Of a stretch of DNA of 62,895 bases, positions 51,476 through 59,706 are shown one piece after another (position 1 is the stretch's first letter; every line of letters starts with the position of its first letter). The DNA comes from a virus. The translations under genes were made by a program, and so were the position numbers. Under the pieces are notes generated by a model that was not told where the DNA came from, ran no database searches, and worked only from the letters and a program-made list of their open reading frames with translations. The stretch covers positions 1 to 62,895 of IMG/VR virus record IMGVR_UViG_3300042731_006671. One strand, written 5' to 3'.

Positions 51476-51706
51476 TTACTTTTGATAGCCATCGGAAATT
51501 TTTCGATGTACTTTCCATTTGTGGTGGGCTTCTTCCCGTTTGTAGATCAATTGTTTGATACGTTCAATTAACCTGTTATACGCATCAGAATCCCATTTGT
51601 GTTCAGGTAATTGTTTTGCTAAAGAATTGATTTCATTACTGGTTGCGATTACTTCTGTTTTGAAATAATCCTCCCAGAAATCAACCTGTTCTTTTGTTAG
51701 ATGCAT
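51476..51706 (-). CDS. Hypothetical small protein
   Basis: About 76 aa from ATG 51706, chosen for GGAG 6 bases upstream. MHLTKEQVDFWEDYFKTEVI, helical and acidic, then a basic tail (RKISDGYQK). After hammerhead 2 self-cleavage, its mRNA would begin about 110 nt upstream with a 5'-OH. Confidence 0.5.
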   Translation of the reverse strand: MHLTKEQVDFWEDYFKTEVIATSNEINSLAKQLPEHKWDSDAYNRLIERIKQLIYKREEAHHKWKVHRKISDGYQK

Positions 51707-51810
51707 AAAAAACTCCTTTTTAGTTTTTAGATTGTAAATAGCGGTTAAGTTTTTCACCGACTTTCACGATCTTTGGTACTTCACTCTTCCCCCGGCTTGC
51801 ACGGGTATTT

Positions 51811-51873
51811 ACAACCGACATTGACGTAAAGGTCAGTGTTTCGTCTTAATTTTCAAAGACTCTTCAGGGTTGT
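51811..51873 (-). ncRNA. Hammerhead ribozyme 2 (type I)
   Basis: Same plan as ribozyme 1: stem I ACAACC/GGTTGT (6 bp perfect); core CUGAAGA (51867 to 51861); stem II GTCTT/AAGAC, identical loop; GAAA; stem III ACACTGAC/GTCAATGT with one C-A mismatch; cleavage after GUC between 51817 and 51816. The loop II sequence is identical to copy 1, and stem III covaries. No CDS overlaps it. Confidence 0.88.
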
Positions 51874-51879
51874 TTTAAA

Positions 51880-51903
51880 GTACCGGGGCATATGCCCCGG
51901 TAC
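51880..51903 (-). promoter_or_regulatory. 24-bp perfect palindrome
   Basis: GTACCGGGGCAT and ATGCCCCGGTAC meet without a loop, 6 bases upstream of hammerhead 2 in minus-strand RNA. A very GC-rich cruciform in AT-rich DNA; it may insulate the ribozyme or serve as a protein site. Confidence 0.7.
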
Positions 51904-51973
51904 AATCACACTTAAAAACATTTATAGATATTTTTAATCCCTCCAGTTTTATCGGTTTCTGGAGGTCCAACCG

Positions 51974-52096
51974 TTAGCAAGATAATTTACTTAGAGCCAT
52001 TACAGTTGTAACAACTACGAATGTTATCAAGGCTGTTATAACTATTGCAGCGATAAAAATTTTAATGTCAACCTTTTGTTTATCGCCTTTTTTCAT
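51974..52096 (-). CDS. 40-aa single-membrane-span microprotein
   Basis: ATG 52096, GGGGG 6 bases upstream. MKKGDKQKVD then a TM helix (IKIFIAAIVITALITFVVVT) and a short tail. It is a good toxin- or holin-like envelope peptide candidate. The 70 bp after it hold a CCTCCAG/CTGGAGG hairpin (about 51941-51967) before the palindrome. Confidence 0.65.
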   Translation of the reverse strand: MKKGDKQKVDIKIFIAAIVITALITFVVVTTVMALSKLSC

Positions 52097-52124
52097 TTTA
52101 TACCCCCTTAAATTAAATTTTAAG

Positions 52125-52168
52125 ACTTGCTCAAAACCTACTATATAATATAGTAGGTTAAGAGTAAA
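52125..52168 (-). repeat. 44-bp hairpin repeat R2
   Basis: Copy of R1/R3 (ACTTGCTCAAAACCTACTAT...). It lies 9 bp after the stop of 52178-52429. Same hairpin, with perfect A-U pairs. The flank ATTTTAAG is shared with R3. Confidence 0.8.
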
Positions 52169-52177
52169 TTTTAAATA

Positions 52178-52429
52178 TTAGAAATAAACGACTAGATCTT
52201 TAGTTTGTAACCATTTGTCGTCTATTAAACAGGTAGATTTCCTGACTTTAACTTCACAGTTAAATTTTTCATCCATCTCTTTTTTTAATTGAGTTATGTT
52301 TTTGATTTTATTACGGATGTAATAAAACCTGATAGAAGCTTTACCAATGTAAAATTTTACAAAACTGATACCGGCTTCTTCTTTTACATAATTTTTAATT
52401 TTTTGGATGTTTTTTTTACTTGTTGTCAT
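52178..52429 (-). CDS. Hypothetical protein, first gene of minus block
   Basis: 83 aa, basic. MTTSKKNIQKIKNYVKEE then beta-rich AGISFVKFYIGKASIRFYYI. First CDS after the minus promoter and leader. No family. A GGAG site lies upstream of ATG. Confidence 0.5.
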   Translation of the reverse strand: MTTSKKNIQKIKNYVKEEAGISFVKFYIGKASIRFYYIRNKIKNITQLKKEMDEKFNCEVKVRKSTCLIDDKWLQTKDLVVYF

Positions 52430-52463
52430 GATTAATCTCCTTTTATATGAATCAAATTTTAAG

Positions 52464-52507
52464 ACTTGCTCAAAACCTACTATATAATATAGTAGGTTAA
52501 GAGTAAA
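52464..52507 (-). repeat. 44-bp hairpin repeat R3
   Basis: Copy of R1/R2, 35 bp upstream of ATG 52429. Its location at the end of the gene-free leader suggests that it closes the leader RNA. Confidence 0.8.
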
Positions 52508-52509
52508 AC

Positions 52510-52769
52510 TTAAAGGAGATAAAAGGAGTATTTTAATTGGGAACTGGTTATTCCTGTAACCCTTGTTTATCGAACGTATTCGGATAATAAAGGTTTAGGA
52601 GCCAAACTCATAAAGAGTTTGTTTTGTGTGTTCCGGGTGTTTTAAAAGTACGCGTTTTATTCATACTAACCTTAAGACAACTAAGGGGTTCTGATCCGAC
52701 CTTCTTTGAGGCCGTTTCCTGTGTTAATGAGTATTAAAAAGAATTGTTGATTAACTAACTTATAATAAC
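52510..52769 (-). other. Gene-free leader RNA
   Basis: About 260 bp from the promoter to repeat R3. No ORF longer than 17 codons. It holds an AAACTC/GAGTTT hairpin near 52604 and GC-richer segments (near 52688-52715). It is likely an untranslated, structured leader or small RNA. Confidence 0.5.
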
Positions 52770-52798
52770 AATATACTAAATCTAATTAGATTTGACAA
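52770..52798 (-). promoter_or_regulatory. Sigma70-type promoter, minus strand
   Basis: TTGTCA (52798 to 52793) and TATATT (52775 to 52770) are separated by exactly 17 bases. Transcription would run left through the leader into the early genes. The spacer holds the palindrome AAATCTAATTAGATTT. Confidence 0.7.
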
Positions 52799-52814
52799 TC
52801 TTTTTTTCGGATTT

Positions 52815-52878
52815 TTTTCATTTTTTAGGAATTTTTTTCCATTTTCCTAATTCATAAAAAACACCTAAAAAATGAAAA
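52815..52878. promoter_or_regulatory. 15-bp inverted repeat in the divergent intergenic region
   Basis: TTTTCATTTTTTAGG (52815-52829) and CCTAAAAAATGAAAA (52864-52878) are exact complements 34 bp apart, just between the two promoter-like sequences. It could be an operator for both blocks. Confidence 0.65.
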
Positions 52879-52879
52879 T

Positions 52880-52908
52880 TTGATATACAAATTTTATTAT
52901 TATATTAT
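52880..52908 (+). promoter_or_regulatory. Sigma70-like promoter, plus strand
   Basis: TTGATA (52880-52885) and TATTAT (52903-52908), spacing 17; a TATAAT overlaps at 52906-52911. It would drive the NUMOD4-like gene and late block. Weaker than the minus promoter. Bases 52912-53059 hold no gene. Confidence 0.5.
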
Positions 52909-53059
52909 AATGTCTAATGAATCATAATTACAGAGTTTTATAATTTTAGTAAATAGTAAAATAGTCTTAATTAAATTATTGATTTATAAAATAACTATTT
53001 TATAAAATAATTAAATAGTTGCTGGTGGAATATGTTTTATAAAAAAGAAGGAGATAAAA

Positions 53060-53416
53060 ATGGAAACATGGTTTGATATTCCTAATTGGGAAGGTGTTTA
53101 TCAAATAACCCGTTTAGGACAGATTAAGAGGATTAAATTAAATATTGTACAATTTAGAAATAAAAAAGATGGTACCGTATTACCCGTCCATAAAAAATTA
53201 AAAAAAGAAAGACTTAAAAAATGGAATTTTCATAGGGGTCATTATCGGGTTCATTTAACGGATCAAGAACATGATGAGGTTTATAAAATTTCAGAGCTCT
53301 TAATTTTAACTTTTCATCCTGAGATCGATTTATCTAAAATCGATTATTTTATTTATAAAGATAATGATCCTTTAAATGTTCAAGTATCTAATTTAGAAAT
53401 TTTTTATAAAAGTTAG
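53060..53416 (+). CDS. NUMOD4-type HNH-like protein (incomplete)
   Basis: 118 aa. METWFDIPNWEGVYQITRLG and QIKRI match the NUMOD4 N-terminus of HNH homing endonucleases. The C-terminus DNDPLNVQVSNLEIFY resembles the end of the HNH motif, but the catalytic His-Asn pair is not clear (YFIYKDN). It may be a degraded homing endonuclease, or an HNH nuclease aiding packaging, since it precedes the terminase. AAGGAG lies 7 bases upstream. Confidence 0.6.
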   Translation: METWFDIPNWEGVYQITRLGQIKRIKLNIVQFRNKKDGTVLPVHKKLKKERLKKWNFHRGHYRVHLTDQEHDEVYKISELLILTFHPEIDLSKIDYFIYKDNDPLNVQVSNLEIFYKS

Positions 53417-53493
53417 ATACGTATCTTTTAAAAACTTTTTTATAAAAACAATATTTTAAAATAATTACAAAAATTAAAATTTACTTTATTTCT

Positions 53494-53532
53494 CCATAGT
53501 ATACCTATATTATTGTTATAGGTATACTATGG
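53494..53532 (+). promoter_or_regulatory. 16-bp inverted repeat over the TerS start codon
   Basis: CCATAGTATACCTATA (53494-53509) and TATAGGTATACTATGG (53517-53532) are perfect complements with a 7-base loop. The right arm holds the TerS ATG (53529). No ribosome site is visible. It could hide the start or be a packaging-initiation (pac) sequence. Confidence 0.75.
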
Positions 53533-53975
53533 AAAATCTAAATGAAAAAAAAGAATTAATCATTCAATCTTATCAGAAATCTTTCGATAAAAATGTAGCC
53601 TATATGAAAGTTGGTCTTACAGATCAAGAAATACAATTGCTTGATCAGGATAAAGATTTCCAAGCCCGTTTAGGTTATGTACTGGCTGATCAGAAAGAAA
53701 AAATAATTACTAGATTAATTGACCTTAGAAATTTAGCAGATAAAGATGAGGTTTCCTTAAAGGCTACCATTAAATTAGGGGAAATTCTTTATTCAGAAGT
53801 TTTTGGTTCTGAAGACGACAAATCAACAAAACTTATTCTTCCATTAGAAACTCAGAAGAAACTCAAAGATGTTTTTACCTCTGGAACTTTAGACGATTGG
53901 AAACAAAAAATTAAAGAACGATTATTAAATGATAATGATGATCCAAATAAGATTATTGATCAAATTGTAAATTAA
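53529..53975 (+). CDS. Terminase small subunit (putative)
   Basis: 148 aa. A helical N-terminus with VGLTDQEIQLLDQDKDFQAR, like HTH-type TerS, and an acidic C-terminal oligomerisation region. Ends sharing a TAATG with TerL. It recognises the packaging site and positions TerL. No RBS is seen because the start lies in a hairpin. Confidence 0.65.
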   Translation: MENLNEKKELIIQSYQKSFDKNVAYMKVGLTDQEIQLLDQDKDFQARLGYVLADQKEKIITRLIDLRNLADKDEVSLKATIKLGEILYSEVFGSEDDKSTKLILPLETQKKLKDVFTSGTLDDWKQKIKERLLNDNDDPNKIIDQIVN

Positions 53976-55363
53976 TGAATGTTAGTAATATAGAATCATT
54001 TAGAACTTTACCGAAAGAAGAAAAAAAAGATCTTTTAAATAATCTAGATGATAATGAATATCTATTATTAAAATATGATTGGTCCTTTTGGGCTAGACCT
54101 AATCAATTACCCCCAGAAGAATTAGGAAAATTAGGTCAATTTATTTGGTTCATATTAGCAGGAAGGGGATACGGAAAAACAAGAACATTATCTCAATGGG
54201 TAATTGATAGTGTTCAAAATAAGGGTTATAGACATATTTCTTTAGTGGGGGCAGCGTCTGACGAAGTTCGTATGATTATGATTGAAGGAGAGTCAGGTAT
54301 TCTTGAATGTTCTTCGCCATGGTTTTATCCAAAATATGAACCATCGAAAAAAAGAATAACATGGCCAAATGGAGCAATAGCAAATATTTTTTATGGTACT
54401 GAACCAGAAAAATCTAGGGGTGCTCAAAGTGATCTAATTTGGGCAGATGAAATAGCCAAATGGAGATATCCTCAGGAAACATTGGACAATTTATTAATGG
54501 GTTTACGATTAGGAACTAATCCTCTTTGTGGTGTTAGCTCTACCCCTAAACCTACTAAATTTATAAAGGAATTAACTAGTCGGAAAGAATGTATAGTTGT
54601 TAAGGGGAATACGTATGAGAATATTTCTAATTTAGCAAAACCCTTTATACAAACCATTATACAAAAATATAAAGGAACTAGACTAGGTAGACAAGAGATA
54701 AATGCTGAGATTCTTGATGATAACCCAAACGCACTTTGGAACAGAATTGTCATTGATGAAAATAGAGTTATAAATAGAGTCGATTGTATTAGATTAGTAG
54801 TAGGGGTAGACCCCCCTGGTACTGAACCGGATAAAGAGAAACCTGATAAAGAAGTTACAGAATGTGGGATTGTTGTTGTTGGAGAAGGAAAAGCTTTACC
54901 AGGAATGGAATGGCAAAAACAAAAACATTTTTATATCTTTGATGATTTATCTCTAATAGGGTCTCCTAATAAATGGGCCAGAGAAGCAATAGGAGGATAT
55001 AATAAATATAGAGCTGACTCCATTATACCCGAAAAAAACTTTGGAGGTGCTATGGTAAAATCTACATTGAGGAATGTAGATTCAAATATTCCTATACATG
55101 ACGTGTATGCCAGTAGAGGAAAATATATTCGGGCTGAACCTGTCTCCTTATTATATGAACAAGGTAGAGTGCATCATATTGGAACGTTTCCTGAGCTTGA
55201 AGACGAATTATGTGAGTGGGAACCAGGAAAAAAATCTCCTAACCGATTAGATGCTCTAGTTTGGGCTATTTCCTGGTTAGCAGGAAATGAAGTTAATGTT
55301 CCAGGTCCTAATATAAATAAACATAGAAGGAAAGAATTTAGATCAAAAATTAAAATTAGTTAA
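53975..55363 (+). CDS. terL: Terminase large subunit
   Basis: 462 aa. Walker A ILAGRGYGKTRTLSQWV (about 58-74); Walker B DLIWADEIAKW (about 152-162); coupling motif SSTPKP; RNase H-like nuclease VVGVDPPG (about 275) and NRLDALVWAISWLAG (about 421-435). All ATPase and nuclease residues are present. Motor and headful or site-specific nuclease for DNA packaging. Confidence 0.92.
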   Translation: MNVSNIESFRTLPKEEKKDLLNNLDDNEYLLLKYDWSFWARPNQLPPEELGKLGQFIWFILAGRGYGKTRTLSQWVIDSVQNKGYRHISLVGAASDEVRMIMIEGESGILECSSPWFYPKYEPSKKRITWPNGAIANIFYGTEPEKSRGAQSDLIWADEIAKWRYPQETLDNLLMGLRLGTNPLCGVSSTPKPTKFIKELTSRKECIVVKGNTYENISNLAKPFIQTIIQKYKGTRLGRQEINAEILDDNPNALWNRIVIDENRVINRVDCIRLVVGVDPPGTEPDKEKPDKEVTECGIVVVGEGKALPGMEWQKQKHFYIFDDLSLIGSPNKWAREAIGGYNKYRADSIIPEKNFGGAMVKSTLRNVDSNIPIHDVYASRGKYIRAEPVSLLYEQGRVHHIGTFPELEDELCEWEPGKKSPNRLDALVWAISWLAGNEVNVPGPNINKHRRKEFRSKIKIS

Positions 55364-55372
55364 GGGGTTATT

Positions 55373-55687
55373 ATGAATTTAAAGATTAAAAAATATATTA
55401 AGAATCTATGGAAAAACATTATAAAAAAATCTAGTATGTTTCTTAAAACATTCATCCAACCTTTTTTGTTTAGTGAGGATAGATTTAGTCCGCCTTATTT
55501 TTGGATTTCTTTATTTTTATATTATGCGATTAAATTATTAAATATAAGAACTGACCCTATTAAATCTAAACAAATTCCTGTTAGTGACGGTCTTATACTA
55601 GGAGTTTTAGGTTTTGTTTTTACGTGGTTAAGTGTATATAGTACATATAAATATTTGAAAAATAAAAATAAAAATAAAAATAAATAA
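55373..55687 (+). CDS. Small membrane protein, holin-like
   Basis: 104 aa. Two hydrophobic stretches (PPYFWISLFLYYAIKLL; DGLILGVLGFVFTWLSVYSTY) and a (KN)n basic C-terminus made by an AATAAA-rich tract. It fits a class II-like holin, but it lies between TerL and portal. Its ending is a low-complexity repeat. Confidence 0.45.
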   Translation: MNLKIKKYIKNLWKNIIKKSSMFLKTFIQPFLFSEDRFSPPYFWISLFLYYAIKLLNIRTDPIKSKQIPVSDGLILGVLGFVFTWLSVYSTYKYLKNKNKNKNK

Positions 55688-55692
55688 TAAAT

Positions 55693-57924
55693 ATGGTAGA
55701 TAAAGAAAAAATACGGGTACAAAACCAAGAAGTTTTATTAAAGGAATTAACTTACCTAGGGTTGTATCATTCTCTAGGTAATATATTACCATATACTTCG
55801 GAAAGGACCCCAGCACAATATAAACGAATACGTATGTACCCTATGTGCTGGCTAGGACTAAATTTCATAAAACTAGGGCTTGCTTCTGTCCCTCCAGTTT
55901 TTGAGAGTGAAGATGAAGAAGCTAAATGTATTACAGAGGCGGTTTTTAAACCCTTGTGGAATAAATTAATTAGGGAGTCATTAGAGGCTCTTGACTATGG
56001 TTGGAAACCATTTGAAATCTTATGGAAGTCAGATAAAATTTATTATAAGAAAAAAGACATTGTTAAACATTATGAGGGGATTATTTTAGATTCACCAAAA
56101 GGATTAGACCCTGAAACGATCTACCTGTTAACTGATCCAAATACAGGGAGGTTATCAGGTTTTGAACAATATGGAATACAGGAAAAAATTCTTTGTGAGG
56201 ATCATAAAGCAATGGTTTTTACACATATGTTAGAGTCTGGACAATATTATGGTATATCTGCATTGGAGCCCGGATATCCTTATTGGTTTGATGCAAATTT
56301 AAACCGACAATTTCATATGAGGTGGTTAGAAAGAAAAGGGGTCGGAATATTAAAAGGTATTTATCCTCCCGGGGAAACTCTCATTAATAATAAGAGCGTA
56401 GATAATCAAGATATTATGTTGGATTTATTGTCATCTATTATAGAAGGGAGAGTGGTTTCTTTACCTTCTAAAAGAGATGAATCTGGAAACCTTGTATGGG
56501 ACATATCTTTTTTAAGCGATGATGATAAAACGGATCCTTTTATTAACCGGGCTAAATACCTAGATGAATCTATATTACGTTCTTTGATTATACCTGAAAA
56601 GGCATTAACTCAAGGAGAGATTGGAGCAAGAGCAACCGTAGAAGCATATCAAAATTTATTTTTAGAAAGAAAAGAAACTCTTCTTGATGATATAGTGGAA
56701 AATATTAATGAACGTCTAGTTAAACCTTTTGTTAATTATAACTTTGGGAGTGAGACAAGGGTAAATGTTTATGCAGGGGAATTCTCTGATAGAAGTAAAG
56801 AAGTTGCTGGAAGATTAGTTGAAAAATTAGTTGATAAAGATAAGATTAAAATTAATAATCAGTGGCTTATTGATAAAACTTCAATCCCTTTGGAAGAAAC
56901 TACTGAACTAAAAATTAAAGAGAATCCTACTATTGATATATTAAATAAGGATAAACAAAATAATAAAGAAGAAAGTGTTGAGAGTGGTACTAAAGAAAAT
57001 ATTGAAATAGACCTTAAAGAAAATGACAAAAGGAAAAATTTATCAGATAATAGGTGGAGATTATTAAATCGTTTAGAACAAAAATATAATCTTACTAAGA
57101 TGGAGGATTATCTAAACGATAGATCACAAGAATTTAAAGATGATTTACAAAAAGAGATTTTAAATCAACAAGAAAGAATAATATCTTATATAAATAAAAA
57201 TTATATAAATGATGAAAAGTTTATAAAAGTTGTAAATGAGATTGAAATTAGAAAAGCCCCTATTAGAAGATTATTTAAAAATTTCATGTTTGATATTAAC
57301 ACTTATATATATAACAATTTAAAGGAAGTTATAGAAAATAGAAGATATTTTTCTGATAATTCGAGTTCCTTCATTTCTTTTCGTATGGATGTAACTGCAG
57401 ATAAATATATAACAGAATTAGAAAGTGCTATTAAATATCAGTTAAGTTCTGATATGTCTTCAAAATTATCTAAGGTTCAAATAATAGACCGATTAAAAAA
57501 TTCCATTAATAATATAGCTTCTGAGTATAGGTTAAAAAACATTATTAATACAGAAACAGGTTTTGTTTTAGGTAGAACATTTGAAGATTATTTAAAAGAT
57601 AATGATAAGGCTATTAAAAAAGGGTTACTTAATAAAAATAAAAAAGTTGAAAGGGTTAAATATTCGGCAATTATGGATTCAGATGTTTGTCCTATTTGTA
57701 AGGAGTTAGATGGTACAGTTGTACCAGTAGAATCACCTATAAGATATAAATATGACCCTCCTATACATTATCATTGTCGGTGTGTTTGGTTACCCGTAAC
57801 ATTAGAAGATATCGATGACCCTGATATTATAGAAACGGAATTGACTCAAGGAGAAAAGGGGTCAATAACATTAGATGAAATGATCGTAAAAATTGGTAAC
57901 AAATCTAAATATAAAACATTTTAA
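55693..57924 (+). CDS. Portal protein (DUF935) fused to MuF domain
   Basis: 743 aa. Residues 1-400 are Mu gp29-like portal: LEALDYGWKPFEILW, LTQGEIGARATVEAYQNLFL. Residues 400-510 are a charged linker. Residues 510-743 include the Mu gpF-like MuF motif: DSDVCPICKELDG (about 664) and PPIHYHCRCVW (about 689). In Mu these are two genes (gp29 and gp30). The fused form places the MuF domain on every portal subunit. The reading frame is continuous, so fusion is direct. Confidence 0.85.
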   Translation: MVDKEKIRVQNQEVLLKELTYLGLYHSLGNILPYTSERTPAQYKRIRMYPMCWLGLNFIKLGLASVPPVFESEDEEAKCITEAVFKPLWNKLIRESLEALDYGWKPFEILWKSDKIYYKKKDIVKHYEGIILDSPKGLDPETIYLLTDPNTGRLSGFEQYGIQEKILCEDHKAMVFTHMLESGQYYGISALEPGYPYWFDANLNRQFHMRWLERKGVGILKGIYPPGETLINNKSVDNQDIMLDLLSSIIEGRVVSLPSKRDESGNLVWDISFLSDDDKTDPFINRAKYLDESILRSLIIPEKALTQGEIGARATVEAYQNLFLERKETLLDDIVENINERLVKPFVNYNFGSETRVNVYAGEFSDRSKEVAGRLVEKLVDKDKIKINNQWLIDKTSIPLEETTELKIKENPTIDILNKDKQNNKEESVESGTKENIEIDLKENDKRKNLSDNRWRLLNRLEQKYNLTKMEDYLNDRSQEFKDDLQKEILNQQERIISYINKNYINDEKFIKVVNEIEIRKAPIRRLFKNFMFDINTYIYNNLKEVIENRRYFSDNSSSFISFRMDVTADKYITELESAIKYQLSSDMSSKLSKVQIIDRLKNSINNIASEYRLKNIINTETGFVLGRTFEDYLKDNDKAIKKGLLNKNKKVERVKYSAIMDSDVCPICKELDGTVVPVESPIRYKYDPPIHYHCRCVWLPVTLEDIDDPDIIETELTQGEKGSITLDEMIVKIGNKSKYKTF

Positions 57925-57938
57925 TGTAGGAGTATATT

Positions 57939-58364
57939 ATGAAAGTACAGTTTAAATATATCTTTATTCTTTGGTTAATAACAATTCTTATTTCATCGGG
58001 GAGTACAGGTTATTTGGTATATAACTATATAGATAAACCGGTTGAGAAAGAAAAAATCTATGTTGATAAAATCATAACTAAGACAATAACTCGGACAAAA
58101 TATATAACTTTGAAAGAAGCTAAGGAACATTTAAATCATTATGACAATGACCCTTTTTTAATTAATTGGAAAATTTTAAGTCAGAGGAATGATACATTGA
58201 ATGTTAATATTAAGGGGAGCTTATACCAAAGAGAATTCTCTCAAGATGCCCATTTACCTATATATACAAAAGAAAGTGGAAATTGGAAATTCGCTTTTGG
58301 TATGGGTACGACCGTTGTTGCTATTGGAGCCGGGGCATATTTATATTATAAATTAAAAAAATGA
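57939..58364 (+). CDS. Bitopic small membrane protein, spanin-like
   Basis: 141 aa. N-terminal TM (FKYIFILWLITILISS), a charged ectodomain (KPVEKEKIYVDKIITKTITR) and a second C-terminal TM (GTTVVAIGAGAYLYY). The repeat of I-T-x-T resembles i-spanin-type proteins of siphophages. Lysis function is a hypothesis. Confidence 0.4.
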   Translation: MKVQFKYIFILWLITILISSGSTGYLVYNYIDKPVEKEKIYVDKIITKTITRTKYITLKEAKEHLNHYDNDPFLINWKILSQRNDTLNVNIKGSLYQREFSQDAHLPIYTKESGNWKFAFGMGTTVVAIGAGAYLYYKLKK

Positions 58365-58381
58365 ACGAGTAGGAATTAAAA

Positions 58382-59263
58382 ATGCCTTGGACTGATTTAG
58401 TACCAGTAACAAAAACAAGAGCAAAGATATGGGAATATATAAATTCTCTTATTGGGAATACTGAGTATAATAAAACGGGTGGAGGAGTAGGATACTCTAT
58501 AAAAGTAGTTACTTATTCCGATAGCCCTTATACTATTTCTGATAGTGAAACTTACTCCTTGTATTTATTCGATACAACTAGTGGAAATATAATTTTTAAT
58601 TTTCCGACTCTTGATGATAATTATGGTAAGAATTTTAAATGTAAACATTTAATACAAGGAAGTTCAAATTATGTTTCTTTAGTTCCAGAGGGAGTTGATG
58701 ATTTTACAAGAGATCAATTAAGTAGTTTACAATTAGCAAAAGAAGGTGATAGAATAAATTTATTTGGTTGCGAAGAGTCTGATACTTGGGAAATATTAGA
58801 TGAATCTATAAGTTGCGTAGTCGCTTTTGATACCCATTTAGGTTTTGGATCAGTTGATACAGCAATAGAGAGGTTTACTAACATTACATATAATTATGGG
58901 AATTTACTTTCTGAAAACCATTCTTCTGGGTATAACGGTAATACAGAAGGATTAGAAGTAACTGTTTTAAAATCGGGTAAATATAATATAACTTATTTAA
59001 CAGCTACTTCTACAAGTGGAGGGGGTGATGGACAACAAGCTATATGTGTAAATTCTACTTCTTTAACAACGTCTCCTTCTGGGCAAACTAATTCAGTAAG
59101 AAAGGCTCTTAAGGTTACTAATGATATAGAGGGAAATGTTGGGACTATTTCTTGGTGTGGTAGATTAGAAAAAGATGACATAATAAGAGCTCATATGTTT
59201 CCATATTCTCCTTATGTACCTATAGCTCAATTTTTAGTAGATTATATTGGGAAAGGAAAATAA
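58382..59263 (+). CDS. Fibre or decoration protein with C1q-like jelly roll
   Basis: 293 aa. Residues about 140-293 (VVAFDTHLGFGSVD... GKYNITYLTATSTS ... KDDIIRAHMFP) match a C1q/TNF-like trimeric head. The N-terminal half is a Gly/Asp/Ser-rich fibre-like part. It overlaps the next gene by one base (TAATG). Likely receptor-binding or capsid fibre. Confidence 0.6.
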   Translation: MPWTDLVPVTKTRAKIWEYINSLIGNTEYNKTGGGVGYSIKVVTYSDSPYTISDSETYSLYLFDTTSGNIIFNFPTLDDNYGKNFKCKHLIQGSSNYVSLVPEGVDDFTRDQLSSLQLAKEGDRINLFGCEESDTWEILDESISCVVAFDTHLGFGSVDTAIERFTNITYNYGNLLSENHSSGYNGNTEGLEVTVLKSGKYNITYLTATSTSGGGDGQQAICVNSTSLTTSPSGQTNSVRKALKVTNDIEGNVGTISWCGRLEKDDIIRAHMFPYSPYVPIAQFLVDYIGKGK

Positions 59264-59694
59264 TGAACAAATATATTAAGATAAATGAAGATAATGAAAT
59301 AATAGAATGTTTTTATGAATATCAGAAAAATATGTTTGATGGTACTGAGATACTATTAGGTGATTTTCCTAAAAAATCTAGTCTAAATGGTAAGGGGATT
59401 TTTGATCAATGGGGTTATCCGATATTTATATGGGATGGAAATAACATTATAGAAAAAACACAAAATGAGATAGATTCTAATCCTAAATTTATTCAATGGT
59501 ATAAACAAAAAAAGAAAGTTGAATTGAATAAATATATAGGAAATAATTTATTAGATATTATTAAACCAGGAATAAGAGAACTATCTGATATTATTGTTTA
59601 TTGGAACAATTTTAAAACTAATTCTTCAAGTTGGATAACTAAGCAACAAGTTGATAATGCTTTCGATACAGCGATTAACTGGTTAAACAGTTAA
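59263..59694 (+). CDS. Possible tail-fibre assembly / chaperone protein
   Basis: 143 aa. MNKYIKINEDNEIIECFYEY with a helical second half. It follows the fibre gene as fibre-assembly chaperones often do. Similarity is from position and general pattern only. Confidence 0.4.
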   Translation: MNKYIKINEDNEIIECFYEYQKNMFDGTEILLGDFPKKSSLNGKGIFDQWGYPIFIWDGNNIIEKTQNEIDSNPKFIQWYKQKKKVELNKYIGNNLLDIIKPGIRELSDIIVYWNNFKTNSSSWITKQQVDNAFDTAINWLNS

Positions 59695-59706
59695 AGGAGA
59701 AACATT

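Noticed and set aside
52510-52769. Third hammerhead or known riboswitch in the leader
   Set aside because: CTGATCC near 52690 breaks the CUGANGA core and there is no GAAA partner in place; no riboswitch consensus could be matched.
53060-53416. Active HNH homing endonuclease
   Set aside because: NUMOD4 start is clear but the catalytic His-Asn-His residues are not; kept only as an incomplete HNH-like gene.
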